From the NCBI RefSeq assembly GCF_028368995.1, contig NZ_JAQNDL010000001.1, positions 2,692,001 through 2,756,000 of the forward strand: a DNA stretch of 64,000 bases. Reading direction: 5' to 3'. Source of the stretch: Nannocystis bainbridge. GTDB taxonomy: Bacteria; Myxococcota_A; Polyangia; Nannocystales; Nannocystaceae. A program made the translations under genes and the position numbers. Below the pieces are notes generated by a model. It saw only the letters and a list, made by a program, of their open reading frames with translations, ran no database searches and was not told the origin of the DNA. Shown here one piece after another: positions 48,351-59,671 of this stretch; positions within the stretch are counted from its first letter, which is position 1; each line of letters begins with the position of its first letter.

Positions 48351-48386
48351 AAAATAAAACGCGGCCACCGCCGATGCGGTGGCCGC
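48351..48386 (-). terminator. Strong intrinsic terminator for the minus-strand lipoprotein gene
   Basis: Perfect 11-bp arms GCGGCCACCGC (48361-48371) and GCGGTGGCCGC (48376-48386) with a 4-base loop. Read on the minus strand, it is followed by GTTTTATTTT, a classical U-tract. It lies between the phased array and the minus-strand gene stop. Confidence 0.9.
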
Positions 48387-48430
48387 GGTGGGCCGCCCCG
48401 GGCTCCCTCCCCGGGACGCGCTCACGGAGC

Positions 48431-49477
48431 TCAGAGCACGTTGAAGATGAGGGCGAAGACGGCCGCCTTGGCGCTGCCGGCGGTGCCCGTCAGCCCGGTG
48501 GCGGCGCCGTCGACCTCGACGGTGAACTTCTCGGCGATCGACGGGTTCAGCAGGATGAACACGCCGTTGCTGCTGGTGCCGTCGATGTTGAAGCCCATGC
48601 CGTCCTCGTCGAGGTAGCGGATCGGCGCGGTCGAGCCGTCGCTCTCCGGAATGACCCGCGCGCCGGCGACCGGGGCGCCGTCCTTGCGCACGAGGCCGAC
48701 CACGCCGCCGTTTTCGCCGAGCGGCAGGGCGTCGAGGACCGCCTGGTCGGCGTCGGCCTCGAGGTAACCTGACCATTCGGTCAGCTTGGCGGTGGGCACG
48801 GTCCAGATGTCGTGGATGCCGTTGAGCGGCGGGTACAGCGTGGTGCCCTCGTAGGGCTGGGCCAGGCCGGTGGCGGTGAGGTAGTAGTCGCCGCCGCCGA
48901 CGACGCCGATGACGCCGATGCCGGTGTTGACCGGGGTCTCGGAGGTGGCGTCGATGCGGCCGTCAGCGCCGGAGGTGACCTTGACGATGTCGACCGCGCT
49001 GTCGATGCCCTGAATGGCAGCCAGGGCGCCGACGACCCGCAGCTCGGCGCCGGCGATCGGCGCACCGGTGGCGAAGTCGGTCAGCGTGCCGATGAAGCGG
49101 GTGTTGCCGCACTCGGCCCGCGCGCCGCAGACGGCGTCGGTCTGGCTGTCGGTCCACTTGACGCACGACTCGGACTCGCAGTCGGCGTTGGCGGTGCACG
49201 GCGAACCCTCGGCGCCGGCGCCCGGCATCTGCATGCCATCCTCGCACGCGCCGCTGGTGGTGGTCGGCGTGGTCGTGCCCGCGGTGTCGTCGGTCGTCGC
49301 GGTCCCGTCCGTGGCGTCGGTCGTCGTCGTCGTCGGCGTCGTGCCGGCGGTCGACTCGGTGCTCTCGGAGGTGCCCGTCGACGCGTCGGTCGCGGTGGTG
49401 CCTTTGTCGTCGCCACAGCCGACCGTCGCAACGAGCGCGGTCAGCAAACTCAGAGTAACCAGGGAAGTGCGCTGCAT
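48431..49477 (-). CDS. Lipoprotein with carboxypeptidase regulatory-like domains
   Basis: 348 residues from ATG 49477; the longer frame is arginine-rich and unlikely. Lipoprotein signal MQRTSLVTLSLLTALVATVGC, a Thr/Ser/Asp linker, a Cys-rich module (GSPCTANADCESESCVKW), then two domains of the carboxypeptidase-regulatory-like kind (FIGTLTDFATGAPIAGAELRV and GVVGLVRKDGAPVAGARVIPESDG). It is probably a surface or periplasmic binding protein. A strong terminator follows the stop. Confidence 0.72.
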   Translation of the reverse strand: MQRTSLVTLSLLTALVATVGCGDDKGTTATDASTGTSESTESTAGTTPTTTTTDATDGTATTDDTAGTTTPTTTSGACEDGMQMPGAGAEGSPCTANADCESESCVKWTDSQTDAVCGARAECGNTRFIGTLTDFATGAPIAGAELRVVGALAAIQGIDSAVDIVKVTSGADGRIDATSETPVNTGIGVIGVVGGGDYYLTATGLAQPYEGTTLYPPLNGIHDIWTVPTAKLTEWSGYLEADADQAVLDALPLGENGGVVGLVRKDGAPVAGARVIPESDGSTAPIRYLDEDGMGFNIDGTSSNGVFILLNPSIAEKFTVEVDGAATGLTGTAGSAKAAVFALIFNVL

Positions 49478-49616
49478 GGTCGTAGTCGGCGCCACGGTAC
49501 ACAGGCGAGACCCGCCGCGCAACCGACGCCGGCAGCACGATCGCTTCCGCAAACGCGAGCGGGCCCGCACGCTGCGCGCGCGGGCCCGGGACCTCACCGC
49601 GGACTTGAAGCCGCGA

Positions 49617-50369
49617 TCACTGCCGCGTCTCGACGTAACCCTTCGGCACCGCGTACTTGAAGTCCTTGGCCGCCAGGTTCTGGTTGCTGGCGACGTCGGT
49701 CAGCACGAAATGGTTGGTGCTGTTGTCCTGCGCCCGGACCACGAACGAGTCGACCCGGCCCGTGAGGTCGTCGACGATCAGCAGCAGCGACTTGTAGTGC
49801 GGGTTCTGCTCCTTGGGCTTGAGCTCGATGACCTTGTGCCCCGGCATGCCGTAGCTCTTGGTCGGCTGCTCGGGCGCCATCCGCACCTTGAACTCCTTGA
49901 TCAGCTTCTGCCCGCCGAACAGGAACTTCATCGCGCCGGCGAGGTTCGAGTTGCCCTCGACCTTCTGGCTGACGACCTGCCGCGTGTCGTGCTCGACCAC
50001 CCACAGCTTCTGGCCGTCGACATAAAAGTCGGGGTCGGCCTTGCCCTCGTAGTCCCACACCATCATGCCGGGCTTCTTGAGCCGGAGGTCGCCGTTGCTG
50101 ACCGTGCGCGTGCCGTAGACCGGGTGCACGTAGGTCTGCTTGAACTTGCAGACGAGGTCGGTGGTGCCGTCGTAGAACGACTGCACCGAAGCGAGCACAG
50201 CCGAAGCGGACGGTTTCACGTCGGGCGCCGCGACCGGCGCAGCGGCCGCTTGTGCGGAGGCCCCCTGGGTCACGCTCAGGGGCAGCAGCGGAGCATCCAT
50301 CGCGTCGGCGAGAGCAACATCGCTGCAGAAGAGGCCGAGAGAGAGCGCGCAGATCGTGAAGGCTTCCAT
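49617..50369 (-). CDS. lolA: LolA-like outer-membrane lipoprotein carrier
   Basis: 250 residues from ATG 50369 with AGGAG about 8 bases upstream. After a signal peptide-like start comes an Ala-rich spacer, then the LolA core: SASAVLASVQSFYDGTTDLVCKFKQTYVHPVYGTRTVSNGDLRLKKPGMMVWDYEGKADPDFYVDGQKLWVVEHDTRQV. This is the conserved barrel that carries lipoproteins through the periplasm. The window holds many lipoprotein genes, so the role is plausible, but paralogues with other duties are common in Myxococcota. It is 47 bp from the putative lipoprotein gene upstream end. Confidence 0.82.
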   Translation of the reverse strand: MEAFTICALSLGLFCSDVALADAMDAPLLPLSVTQGASAQAAAAPVAAPDVKPSASAVLASVQSFYDGTTDLVCKFKQTYVHPVYGTRTVSNGDLRLKKPGMMVWDYEGKADPDFYVDGQKLWVVEHDTRQVVSQKVEGNSNLAGAMKFLFGGQKLIKEFKVRMAPEQPTKSYGMPGHKVIELKPKEQNPHYKSLLLIVDDLTGRVDSFVVRAQDNSTNHFVLTDVASNQNLAAKDFKYAVPKGYVETRQ

Positions 50370-50532
50370 GTTTGTGCTCCTGGGGCGGTGCCCCGTGGCC
50401 GTGAAGACGGGCGGTGGCTGGGGGCGATTCACCGCCGCGCCGTCGCCGCGAGCGCCGCCGCGCAGGGCCGCGCCGCGAGATTCCTAGCACACTTCCAGGC
50501 GTGCAGGCCCGGGCAGCGGAGATCTCGCCGAC

Positions 50533-53478
<2,946 letters not shown>

Positions 53479-53590
53479 TTTCTCTGTGATCTCGCTGCGT
53501 TATGGCCCGAATGCCGGGCCCGGACCGCGAGGGTAAGCCCCGAACACGAGATGCGTCAAAAATTTGGCCGGCATGGGATAGCCTTCCGCC

Positions 53591-54409
53591 ATGCGCAAGC
53601 TCGCCGTCCTCACGCTCCTGTCCACGCTGGCCCTGACCGGCTGCAAACGCAAAGAACTCGAGGCAGCCCTCGCCGAGACGCAGGCCAAGCTGTCGAAGAC
53701 CGAGGGCGATCTGCGGAGCGAGCAGGGCAAGAACAAGCAGTTGAACGAGGAGAACACCTCGCTCAAGGACAAGATCGCCCAGCTCGAGAAGGACGTGGCG
53801 CGCCTCGGCAACGAGATCAAGGTGCTCGAGGAGCAGAACGCCGACCTCGCGCGCAAGGCCGGCGCGACCGCCGACGAGCTCAAGAAGCTGCGCGACGAGA
53901 AGGCCAAGCGCCTGGCCGAGCTGCAGGTCTACAAGGACCTGTTCGCCAAGCTCAAGTCGCTCATCGACGCCGGCACGATCCAGGTCGAGGTCCGCAAGGG
54001 CCGCTTCGTCGTCAAGCTGGCCAGCAGCATCCTGTTCGACTCCGGCAAGACCGACCTCAAGCCCGAGGGTCAGGCCGCGCTTTCGAACCTCGCCGGCGCG
54101 CTCAAGAGCCTCAACGATCGCGAGTGGCTGGTCGCCGGCCACACCGACAACGTCCCGATCAAGACCGCCAAGTTCAAGAACAACTGGGAGCTGTCGACCG
54201 CCCGCTCGGTCGAGGTCGTGCAGTTCCTCGTCACCCAGGGCATGCCGCAGGGCACCCTCGGCGCCGCTGGTTACGGCGACGTCGACCCGGTCGCCGACAA
54301 CACCAGCGAGGACGGCAAGGCCAAGAACCGCCGCATCGAGATCGTCCTGATGCCGCTGCTCGGCGAGATCCCCGGCCTCAAGGAGATGCTCACCGGCGGC
54401 CAGAGCTGA
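53591..54409 (+). CDS. OmpA-domain lipoprotein with coiled coil
   Basis: 272 residues from ATG 53591; lipoprotein signal ends LTGCK. Residues about 22-120 are a coiled coil (ELEAALAETQAKLSKTEGDLRSEQGKN...), then an OmpA/MotB-like peptidoglycan-binding domain with LASSILFDSGKTDLKPEGQ, GHTDNVPI and a late ENRRIEI-like NRRIEIVL. It probably links the outer membrane to peptidoglycan. The stop is followed by a good terminator. Confidence 0.9.
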   Translation: MRKLAVLTLLSTLALTGCKRKELEAALAETQAKLSKTEGDLRSEQGKNKQLNEENTSLKDKIAQLEKDVARLGNEIKVLEEQNADLARKAGATADELKKLRDEKAKRLAELQVYKDLFAKLKSLIDAGTIQVEVRKGRFVVKLASSILFDSGKTDLKPEGQAALSNLAGALKSLNDREWLVAGHTDNVPIKTAKFKNNWELSTARSVEVVQFLVTQGMPQGTLGAAGYGDVDPVADNTSEDGKAKNRRIEIVLMPLLGEIPGLKEMLTGGQS

Positions 54410-54431
54410 GCCCCGGTTCGCCCCGCCCACG

Positions 54432-54460
54432 CGGCCGCCTCCGGGCGGCCGTCTTCGTTG
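54432..54460 (+). terminator. Intrinsic terminator after the OmpA-like gene
   Basis: 8-bp perfect stem CGGCCGCC-TCCG-GGCGGCCG followed by tcttcgttg. Confidence 0.75.
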
Positions 54461-54508
54461 GGTCACCGGCGTGCGCTCGGCGTGCGCGACGGGCTCGCCG
54501 CGCTCGCC

Positions 54509-54994
54509 TCACGCCAGCACGCGCAGGTGCTTGCGCTCGATCAGGTCGAGCTGCACCCGCAGGTTGGCCTGGCCGGCCACGTGCCAGCGGTCGCCGGGCG
54601 TCGATGGTTGCACCTGCAAGAGCGGCGTCCCGGGCATCTCGGTCAGCTCGCCGTCGTCGTCGCGCACGTGGTAGAGCGCGGCGTAGGGCGCGTTGGCGAT
54701 CGAGCCATGGATGATGAGCTGGACGTCGAGCACCCCGCGGCGCGCGGCGACCCGCAGGACCTCGGTGCAGCGGCTGCGCGGCACCCGGTACAGCCGCGGC
54801 GCCGGCTCGAGCTCGCGGCGGTAGGCGATCGTCGGGCCCAGCACCGCGTTGCGGTTGAGCTGCAGCTCGACGCGGATCCCCTGCGACGGCGGCGCCTCCG
54901 GCGACAGCGGCCGCTCGAGCGACACCCAGCGCAGCCAGACCACGAACGCGTCGCGGTCGAGATCGAAGGCGAGGCGCGGGTAGACGACCTCCAC
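54509..54994 (-). CDS. Conserved-looking protein of unknown function
   Basis: 161 residues from GTG 54994, chosen because the upstream frame is Ala/Pro/Arg-rich and lacks a normal start context. The sequence begins MEVVYPRLAFDLDRDAFVVWLRWVSLERPLSP and alternates strands and loops (VELQLNRNAVLG, VLRVAARRGVLDVQLIIHGS, LYHVRDDDGELTEMPGTPLLQVQPS). It lacks signal peptide, membrane segments and catalytic motifs that I recognise. Codon bias is normal. It is divergent from the ligase gene and convergent with the OmpA-like gene. Confidence 0.55.
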   Translation of the reverse strand: MEVVYPRLAFDLDRDAFVVWLRWVSLERPLSPEAPPSQGIRVELQLNRNAVLGPTIAYRRELEPAPRLYRVPRSRCTEVLRVAARRGVLDVQLIIHGSIANAPYAALYHVRDDDGELTEMPGTPLLQVQPSTPGDRWHVAGQANLRVQLDLIERKHLRVLA

Positions 54995-55125
54995 GGGGCG
55001 GGGAACATACCGCAGCTCGCCCGCCTGTGGGGGCGCGGCGGCGCGGCGGCCGGGGCTCCGTGAGGCCTCGCACCCGCCCGCGGCTGCCCGTGCGCGCGGC
55101 CCTTGTGGGATTTTGCCCGCGCCCC

Positions 55126-56706
55126 ATGCCTGCACCGATCGTCGTCCCCGATCGCCTCAACATGGTCGAGTGGTTCCTCGACGCCCGCGTCGCCGAGGGC
55201 CTCGGCGACAAGACCGCGATCTACTGCGGCGACGCGCAGGTGACCTACCGCGAGCTGGTGGCCGCGTCGTGTCGCGTCACCAACCTGCTGCGCTCGCTCG
55301 GCCTGCGCATCGAGGATCGCGTGCAGCTGCTGCTGCTCGACACCCCGGAGTTCGCGGCCGCGTACTTCGGCGTGTTGCGGGCCGGCTGCGTGGCGGTGCC
55401 GACCAACACCTGGCTGCTGCCGGCCGACTACGCCTACTACCTCGAGTACGCGCGGCCGCGGGTGGTGATCGTCGACGCCGAGATCTACCCGCAGCTCGAG
55501 CCCGTGTGGCGCGAAGCGCCCTACCCGCCGATCGTGATCGTCGTCGACCGTGCCGGCGAACCTGTCCCGAAGGACACCCTCGACTGGCACGCCGAGCTGG
55601 CCCGCCAGCCCGACACCGCGCGCACCGAGCCGACCTATCGCGACGACTTCTCGACCTGGCTCTCGTCGTCGGGCTCGACCGGCAAGCCCAAGTGCGTCGT
55701 CCACATGCACCACGATTTCGTGTGGAACACCGTCGCCTACGCCCAGCGGACCCTCGGCATCACCCGCGACGACATCACGATCTCCGCGCCCAAGCTGTTC
55801 TTCGGCTACGCGCTGGCCAGCAACATGCTGTTCCCGTTCAGCGTCGGCGGCAGCTGCGTGATGGTGCCCGAGCGCGTCGCGCCCGAGCGCTGGTACGGCC
55901 TGATCGAGCGGTACCGCGCGACCCAGTTCGTGACCGTGCCGACGACGATCGCCAAGATGCTCGACCACCTCGACGAGGCCGGGCGGCGCGACCTGTCGTC
56001 GCTGCACTCGCTGGTCAGCGCCGGCGAGGCGCTGCCGTCGCGGCTGTACCGGCTGTGGAAGCAGTCGACCGGGGTCGAGATCTTCGACGGCATCGGCTCG
56101 GCCGAGATGTTCCACGTCTACATCACCAACCGCCCCGGCGACGTCAAGGACGGCAGCCTCGGCAAGCTCGTCGACGGCTACACCTACCGCCTGATCGACG
56201 ACGACGGGCGCGACGTGCCGCCCGGCGAGATCGGCACCCTCGTGATCACCGGGCCCTCGGCCGGCCAGGGCTACTGGCGCATGCGCGACCAGAGCCGCGC
56301 GACCTTCTGGGGCGACTCGGTCAAGGGCGCCGACAAGTTCCACGTCGACAGCGACGGCTACTTCTGGTTCTGCGGCCGCGGCGACGACATGCTCAAGTGC
56401 TCGGGCGTGTACGTCTCGCCGGTCGAGGTCGAGAACTGCCTCCTCGGCCACCCGGCCGTGCACGAGGCCGGGGTGGTCGGCTACCGCGACGCCGACGGGC
56501 TCGAGCGCGCGGTCGCCTACGTCGAGCTGGCCGCCGGGCACGCCGCCGGCGAGGCGCTGGCCGCCGAGATCCTGGCCCACGCCCGTGCCAACATCGCCGC
56601 CTTCAAGGCCCCGCGCCGGGTCGAGTTCATCGCCACCCTGCCGCGCACCGAGACCGGCAAGATCAAGCGCGGCGAGCTGCGCAAGCTGGCCGCCGCGCTC
56701 ACCTGA
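55126..56706 (+). CDS. Benzoate-CoA ligase family protein
   Basis: 526 residues from ATG 55126, typical length. Acyl-adenylate motifs: P-loop SSSGSTGKPKCVVHMHHDF (about 185-203), DGIGSAEMFHVY (A5), YWRMRDQSRATFWGDS (A7), GRGDDMLKCSGVYVSPVEVE (A8) and PRTETGKIKRGEL with the catalytic Lys (A10). The GIGSAEMFHVYITN and WNTVAYAQRTLGI segments are characteristic of the benzoate-CoA ligase group. It activates an aromatic acid to its CoA thioester with ATP. The stop codon lies within a phased CATG array that also holds the start of the next gene. Confidence 0.87.
   Translation: MPAPIVVPDRLNMVEWFLDARVAEGLGDKTAIYCGDAQVTYRELVAASCRVTNLLRSLGLRIEDRVQLLLLDTPEFAAAYFGVLRAGCVAVPTNTWLLPADYAYYLEYARPRVVIVDAEIYPQLEPVWREAPYPPIVIVVDRAGEPVPKDTLDWHAELARQPDTARTEPTYRDDFSTWLSSSGSTGKPKCVVHMHHDFVWNTVAYAQRTLGITRDDITISAPKLFFGYALASNMLFPFSVGGSCVMVPERVAPERWYGLIERYRATQFVTVPTTIAKMLDHLDEAGRRDLSSLHSLVSAGEALPSRLYRLWKQSTGVEIFDGIGSAEMFHVYITNRPGDVKDGSLGKLVDGYTYRLIDDDGRDVPPGEIGTLVITGPSAGQGYWRMRDQSRATFWGDSVKGADKFHVDSDGYFWFCGRGDDMLKCSGVYVSPVEVENCLLGHPAVHEAGVVGYRDADGLERAVAYVELAAGHAAGEALAAEILAHARANIAAFKAPRRVEFIATLPRTETGKIKRGELRKLAAALT
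55561..55578. repeat. 14-bp phased hairpin unit in coding sequence
   Basis: CCTG-tcccgaagga-CACC, encoding PVPKDTL in the ligase. Confidence 0.5.
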
Positions 56707-56761
56707 ACCTTTCGACATGTCCTGAAGGACCTGGCCTGAGTACCATGACCGAAAAGACACC
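56702..56761. repeat. 14-bp phased array (5 cores) carrying stop and start codons
   Basis: CCTG 56702, CATG 56716, CCTG 56730, CATG 56744, CACC 56758, all exactly 14 bp apart; spacers aacctttcga, tcctgaagga, gcctgagtac, accgaaaaga. The ligase TGA (56704-56706) overlaps the first core and the ATG of the creatininase gene (56745) lies within the fourth. Confidence 0.85.
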
Positions 56762-57521
56762 CGGCCTCTACGTCCGCTTCGCCGAGCTGAGCTACCCCGA
56801 GGTCGAGCGGCTGCTGGCGCTGCCGCAGCCGAAGATCGCCCTGCTGCCGGTCGGCAGCACCGAGGCCCACGGCCCGCACCTGCCGCTGGCGACCGACAGC
56901 CTGATCGGCGAGGCGGTGGTCGGCCTGGCCGCCGGCGAGCTGGCGGCCCGCGGGCACCTGGCGGCCGCGCTGCCGCCGATCCACTACGCGGTGACCGAGT
57001 GGGCCAAGGAGTTCGCCGGCTCGACGTCGATCGACGCCGAGGTCGCGATCGGCCTGGTCCTCGGGACCTGTCGGGCGATGCGGGCGATGGGCTTCGACCG
57101 CGTGGTGGTGTTCACCGCCCACCTCGAGCCCGACCACATCGGCTCGCTGCGGGAGGTCGCGCGCCGCTATCAGGCCGAGACCGGTGACGTGCTGCTGTTC
57201 GTCGACACCACCCGACGCGCGCTCGCGGCCCGGTTGACGCCGGAGTTCCAGAGCGGCTCGTGTCACGCCGGCCGCTACGAGACCAGCCTGGTCCTGGCGA
57301 TCCGCCCCGACCTGGTGCGCATGGACCTGGCGGCCGCGCTGCCCGAGCACCCGGTCGCGCTCGCCGAGCACATCCGCGCCGGCAAGCGCGGCTTCCTCGA
57401 GTGCGACATGCCGCGGGCCTACTGCGGCGCTCCGGCCGACGCGACCGCCGACGAGGGCCGCGAGATCTTGGCGACCCTCGCCACCCTCGTCGTCGAGGCA
57501 GTGGTCGGCTCGCTGGCGTGA
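56745..57521 (+). CDS. Creatininase-family protein
   Basis: 258 residues from ATG 56745. The family motifs are present: LLPVGSTEAHGPHLPLATDS (metal-binding Glu/His/Asp), EFAGSTSIDAEVAIGL, and GRYETSLVLAIRPDLV with conserved Glu. These are metal-dependent amidohydrolase-like enzymes of 240-280 residues. It is second in an operon with benzoate-CoA ligase, 38 bp apart, so its substrate may be an acyl-CoA or amide intermediate of aromatic acid use rather than creatinine; this is inference from context. The first codon sits in a phased array. It is convergent with the next gene with only 3 bp between the stops. Confidence 0.82.
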   Translation: MTEKTPGLYVRFAELSYPEVERLLALPQPKIALLPVGSTEAHGPHLPLATDSLIGEAVVGLAAGELAARGHLAAALPPIHYAVTEWAKEFAGSTSIDAEVAIGLVLGTCRAMRAMGFDRVVVFTAHLEPDHIGSLREVARRYQAETGDVLLFVDTTRRALAARLTPEFQSGSCHAGRYETSLVLAIRPDLVRMDLAAALPEHPVALAEHIRAGKRGFLECDMPRAYCGAPADATADEGREILATLATLVVEAVVGSLA

Positions 57522-57524
57522 ACC

Positions 57525-57833
57525 TCAGCGCTCGACGCTGCGGTAGCGGGCGAACCGCGGCTCGTGCAGCAGCAGCGGCGACAGCCGGGCCAGCAGCACC
57601 TTCACGTGCGGGCTGCGCATGTGAGCGTCGGCCGCGACCTCGCTGTCCCAGCGCTCGACGGTGACGAGCTGGCCCGGGTCGGCCGCCTGCTGCAGCACCT
57701 CGAAGCGCGAGCAGCCGCGCTCCGATCGGCTGCGCTCGGCCAGATCCTGGAGGAGGGAGATCGCGGTCACCAGAGCGGCGCGGTCGACGGTCAACTGCAC
57801 GACGACGAGGAGCGATGGATTGAACACGGGCAT
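57525..57833 (-). CDS. ABM-domain (antibiotic biosynthesis monooxygenase-like) protein
   Basis: 102 residues. Ferredoxin-like ABM domain: LVVVQLTVDRAALVTAISLLQDLAERSRSERGCSRFEVLQQAADPGQLVTVERWDSEVAADAHMRSPHVKVLL. Such small dimeric proteins oxidise or sense quinoid or haem-type ligands, and some have no enzymatic role. It is third in a set with a roadblock-like gene and another ABM gene. The three start codons are 8-15 bp from the preceding stops, indicating an operon. Confidence 0.78.
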   Translation of the reverse strand: MPVFNPSLLVVVQLTVDRAALVTAISLLQDLAERSRSERGCSRFEVLQQAADPGQLVTVERWDSEVAADAHMRSPHVKVLLARLSPLLLHEPRFARYRSVER

Positions 57834-57840
57834 ACGACTC

Positions 57841-58224
57841 TCAGCGCAGCGCGGCGCGCATGCGGGTGATGGCGTCCGGGAGGACGACGCTGACCATGAT
57901 GCCGAGCTGGGCGCGGGTGCAGTCGAGCGCCATGCCCATGCGGTACTTGTCGGACAGATCGACGACGATGATCATGACCTCCCCGTCCTCGCCGAGCCGC
58001 AGCATGGTCTGGTGCATGGTCTCGGGCACCGGCAGGCCGGTCCGCTTGAGCGTGTCGCCGATGCGGTCGAACAGGATGTTGAACAGCGCGCACGCCCGCG
58101 GCGAGGTGCGCAGGCCGGCGACCGACCTGCCCGAGTTCTTGGCGAACACGTCGATCGCGGCCAGGCCGCCGAGCATCGTGTCCTCCATCTCGCTGAGGGT
58201 CGCGTGGATCTCCGGCAGGTTCAT
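57841..58224 (-). CDS. Roadblock/LC7-like protein
   Basis: 127 residues from ATG 58224. The fold pattern (EMEDTMLGGLAAIDVFAKNSGRSVAG near the N-terminus, alternating with GEDGEVMIIVVDLSDKYRMGMALDCTRAQLGIMVSVVLPDAITRM) resembles Roadblock/LC7 domains, which in bacteria regulate small GTPases such as MglA. There is no GTPase gene nearby. The assignment rests on pattern and length and is not firm. It lies between two ABM genes on the same strand. Confidence 0.5.
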   Translation of the reverse strand: MNLPEIHATLSEMEDTMLGGLAAIDVFAKNSGRSVAGLRTSPRACALFNILFDRIGDTLKRTGLPVPETMHQTMLRLGEDGEVMIIVVDLSDKYRMGMALDCTRAQLGIMVSVVLPDAITRMRAALR

Positions 58225-58238
58225 GGCGCTCCTCGGGG

Positions 58239-58538
58239 TCAGGCCACGCGTACGTGGCGGACGATCGCCGACGGCTGCTCGAGCAAGGGGCCGATCGCCA
58301 CGAAGGTCTGCTCGGTGTGGTCCGCGCCGAGGTGCGCGTCCGCGGCCTCGTCGCTGTCCCACGCCTCGATGACCACGAACTCGCGCGGGTCCGAGGTGCC
58401 CTGGTAGGCCTCGAAGCGGCGGTTGCCGGGCAGCTCCCGGCCGGCCTCGACCAGCGAGCGCATGGCGCCGGCGAACGTCTCCGGGGCCTGCGGCCGGGTC
58501 ATCATGGTCGTGACGACGTGGACCGTTCGTTCTTCCAT
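58239..58538 (-). CDS. ABM-domain protein, first gene of three-gene cluster
   Basis: 99 residues from ATG 58538. ABM-like sequence: HVVTTMMTRPQAPETFAGAMRSLVEAGRELPGNRRFEAYQGTSDPREFVVIEAWDSDEAADAHLGADHTEQTFVAI. It shares the EAWDSDEAADAH/ERWDSEVAADAH motif with the last gene of the cluster, so the two are probably duplicates. The function is unknown. It is divergent from the parvulin gene. Confidence 0.72.
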   Translation of the reverse strand: MEERTVHVVTTMMTRPQAPETFAGAMRSLVEAGRELPGNRRFEAYQGTSDPREFVVIEAWDSDEAADAHLGADHTEQTFVAIGPLLEQPSAIVRHVRVA

Positions 58539-58714
58539 GCCCGCAAGTTGCGGGCCGCCCGCCGGGCTGTCGATTGCTGATTTCGTCGCTCGCCCCGGCG
58601 CCCGCGGGCCGGGCACTCGCGAATTTCCGCGACCGCCCGCCGTGGCCGCGTCGAAGAGCCAAGATGGGTTCTTGCGGCCGCTGCGAGCCGGGCGACGCAC
58701 GGGCGGCCTTTGTG

Positions 58715-58732
58715 TCTGTCCTCCGGGACAGG
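58715..58732. repeat. 14-bp phased hairpin unit in a divergent gap
   Basis: TCTG-tcctccggga-CAGG, a near-perfect stem about 100 bp upstream of the parvulin gene. Confidence 0.65.
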
Positions 58733-58830
58733 TGTTCTCCGGCGCCGTCGCTTGTCGATATCCTTCAGCGGGCGACCGGGCGCGCGCGGCCGCTCGCTCG
58801 CGCCGGCTGCCGCGGTGTATCCTGGCCGCG

Positions 58831-59655
58831 ATGACGCGCCCTGCCCTGTCCTGCCTCGTCCTGCTGCTGGCCGCCTGCGACGGCGGCGCCGCCAAGCCCG
58901 CGGGCCCGCCGGCCGAGCCGGCCGAGAAGGTCGCGGTCGCCCCGCCGACCAGGGCCGAGCCGGAGGCGCCGCCGACCCCGAAGTACCCGCAGGGCGAGGC
59001 CGACGAGGCGTGCACGAAGATCGTGGTGGTCGCCTGGCAGGGGGCCGAGGACGCCGAAGCGACGATCACCCGCGACAAGGCGGCCGCGCAGGCGCGCGCC
59101 GGGGAGCTGCAGAAGAAGCTGTCCTCCGGGACAGCCTTCGCCGAGCTGGCCGCCGAGTCCGACGAGCCGAAGACGAAGGCCAAGGGCGGGGCGATGGGCA
59201 CCTACGCCAGGGACAATTGGCCGGACAAGTACGCGCCGCTCAAGGACGTGGTGTTCGCGCTCGGCATCGGCGAGACCTCGGCCGCGGTCGAGCACCCGCA
59301 CGGCTTCGTGGTCGCCCAGCGCTGCAAGGTCGAGAAGGTGCACACGCGGCACATCCTGGTCCGCTACGCCGGGGCGCGGAACGCCGAGGCGAAGCTCAAG
59401 CGCACCAAGGAGCAGGCGCAGAAGCTGGCGACGGAGATCCACGTCGCTGCCAGCGAGCCCGGGGCCGACTTCGAGGCGCTGGCCAAGAAGCGCAGCGAGG
59501 ACGGCTCGGCCGAGCGCGGCGGCGACCTCGGCGCGGTCGGCCGCGGCATGTTCGCCCCGGCCTACGAGGCCGCCGCGTTCGCGCTGAAGCCCGGCGAGCT
59601 CAGCGCGGTGGTCGAGAGCGACTTCGGCTTCCACGTGATCCAGCGGATCGAGTGA
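58831..59655 (+). CDS. Lipoprotein with two parvulin-type peptidyl-prolyl isomerase domains
   Basis: 274 residues from ATG 58831; lipoprotein signal MTRPALSCLVLLLAAC followed by a Pro/Ala/Glu linker. Two rotamase-like domains: residues about 65-165 (KLSSGTAFAELAAESDEPKTKAKGGAMGTYARDNWPDKYAPLKDVVFALGIGETSAAVEHPHGFVVAQR) and about 170-274 (HTRHILVRYAGA...ADFEALAKKRSEDGSAERGGDLGAVGRGMFAPAYEAAAFALKPGELSAVVESDFGFHVIQRIE). The second has the canonical HILV and GFHVIQR motifs; the first lacks the HILV start and may be non-catalytic. It should assist folding of exported proteins. A hairpin unit is in the first domain. Confidence 0.85.
   Translation: MTRPALSCLVLLLAACDGGAAKPAGPPAEPAEKVAVAPPTRAEPEAPPTPKYPQGEADEACTKIVVVAWQGAEDAEATITRDKAAAQARAGELQKKLSSGTAFAELAAESDEPKTKAKGGAMGTYARDNWPDKYAPLKDVVFALGIGETSAAVEHPHGFVVAQRCKVEKVHTRHILVRYAGARNAEAKLKRTKEQAQKLATEIHVAASEPGADFEALAKKRSEDGSAERGGDLGAVGRGMFAPAYEAAAFALKPGELSAVVESDFGFHVIQRIE
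59118..59135. repeat. 14-bp phased hairpin unit in coding sequence
   Basis: GCTG-tcctccggga-CAGC, a perfect 7-bp stem encoding KLSSGTA in the first parvulin-like domain. Confidence 0.65.
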
Positions 59656-59671
59656 CGGGCTGGGGCGGCAT

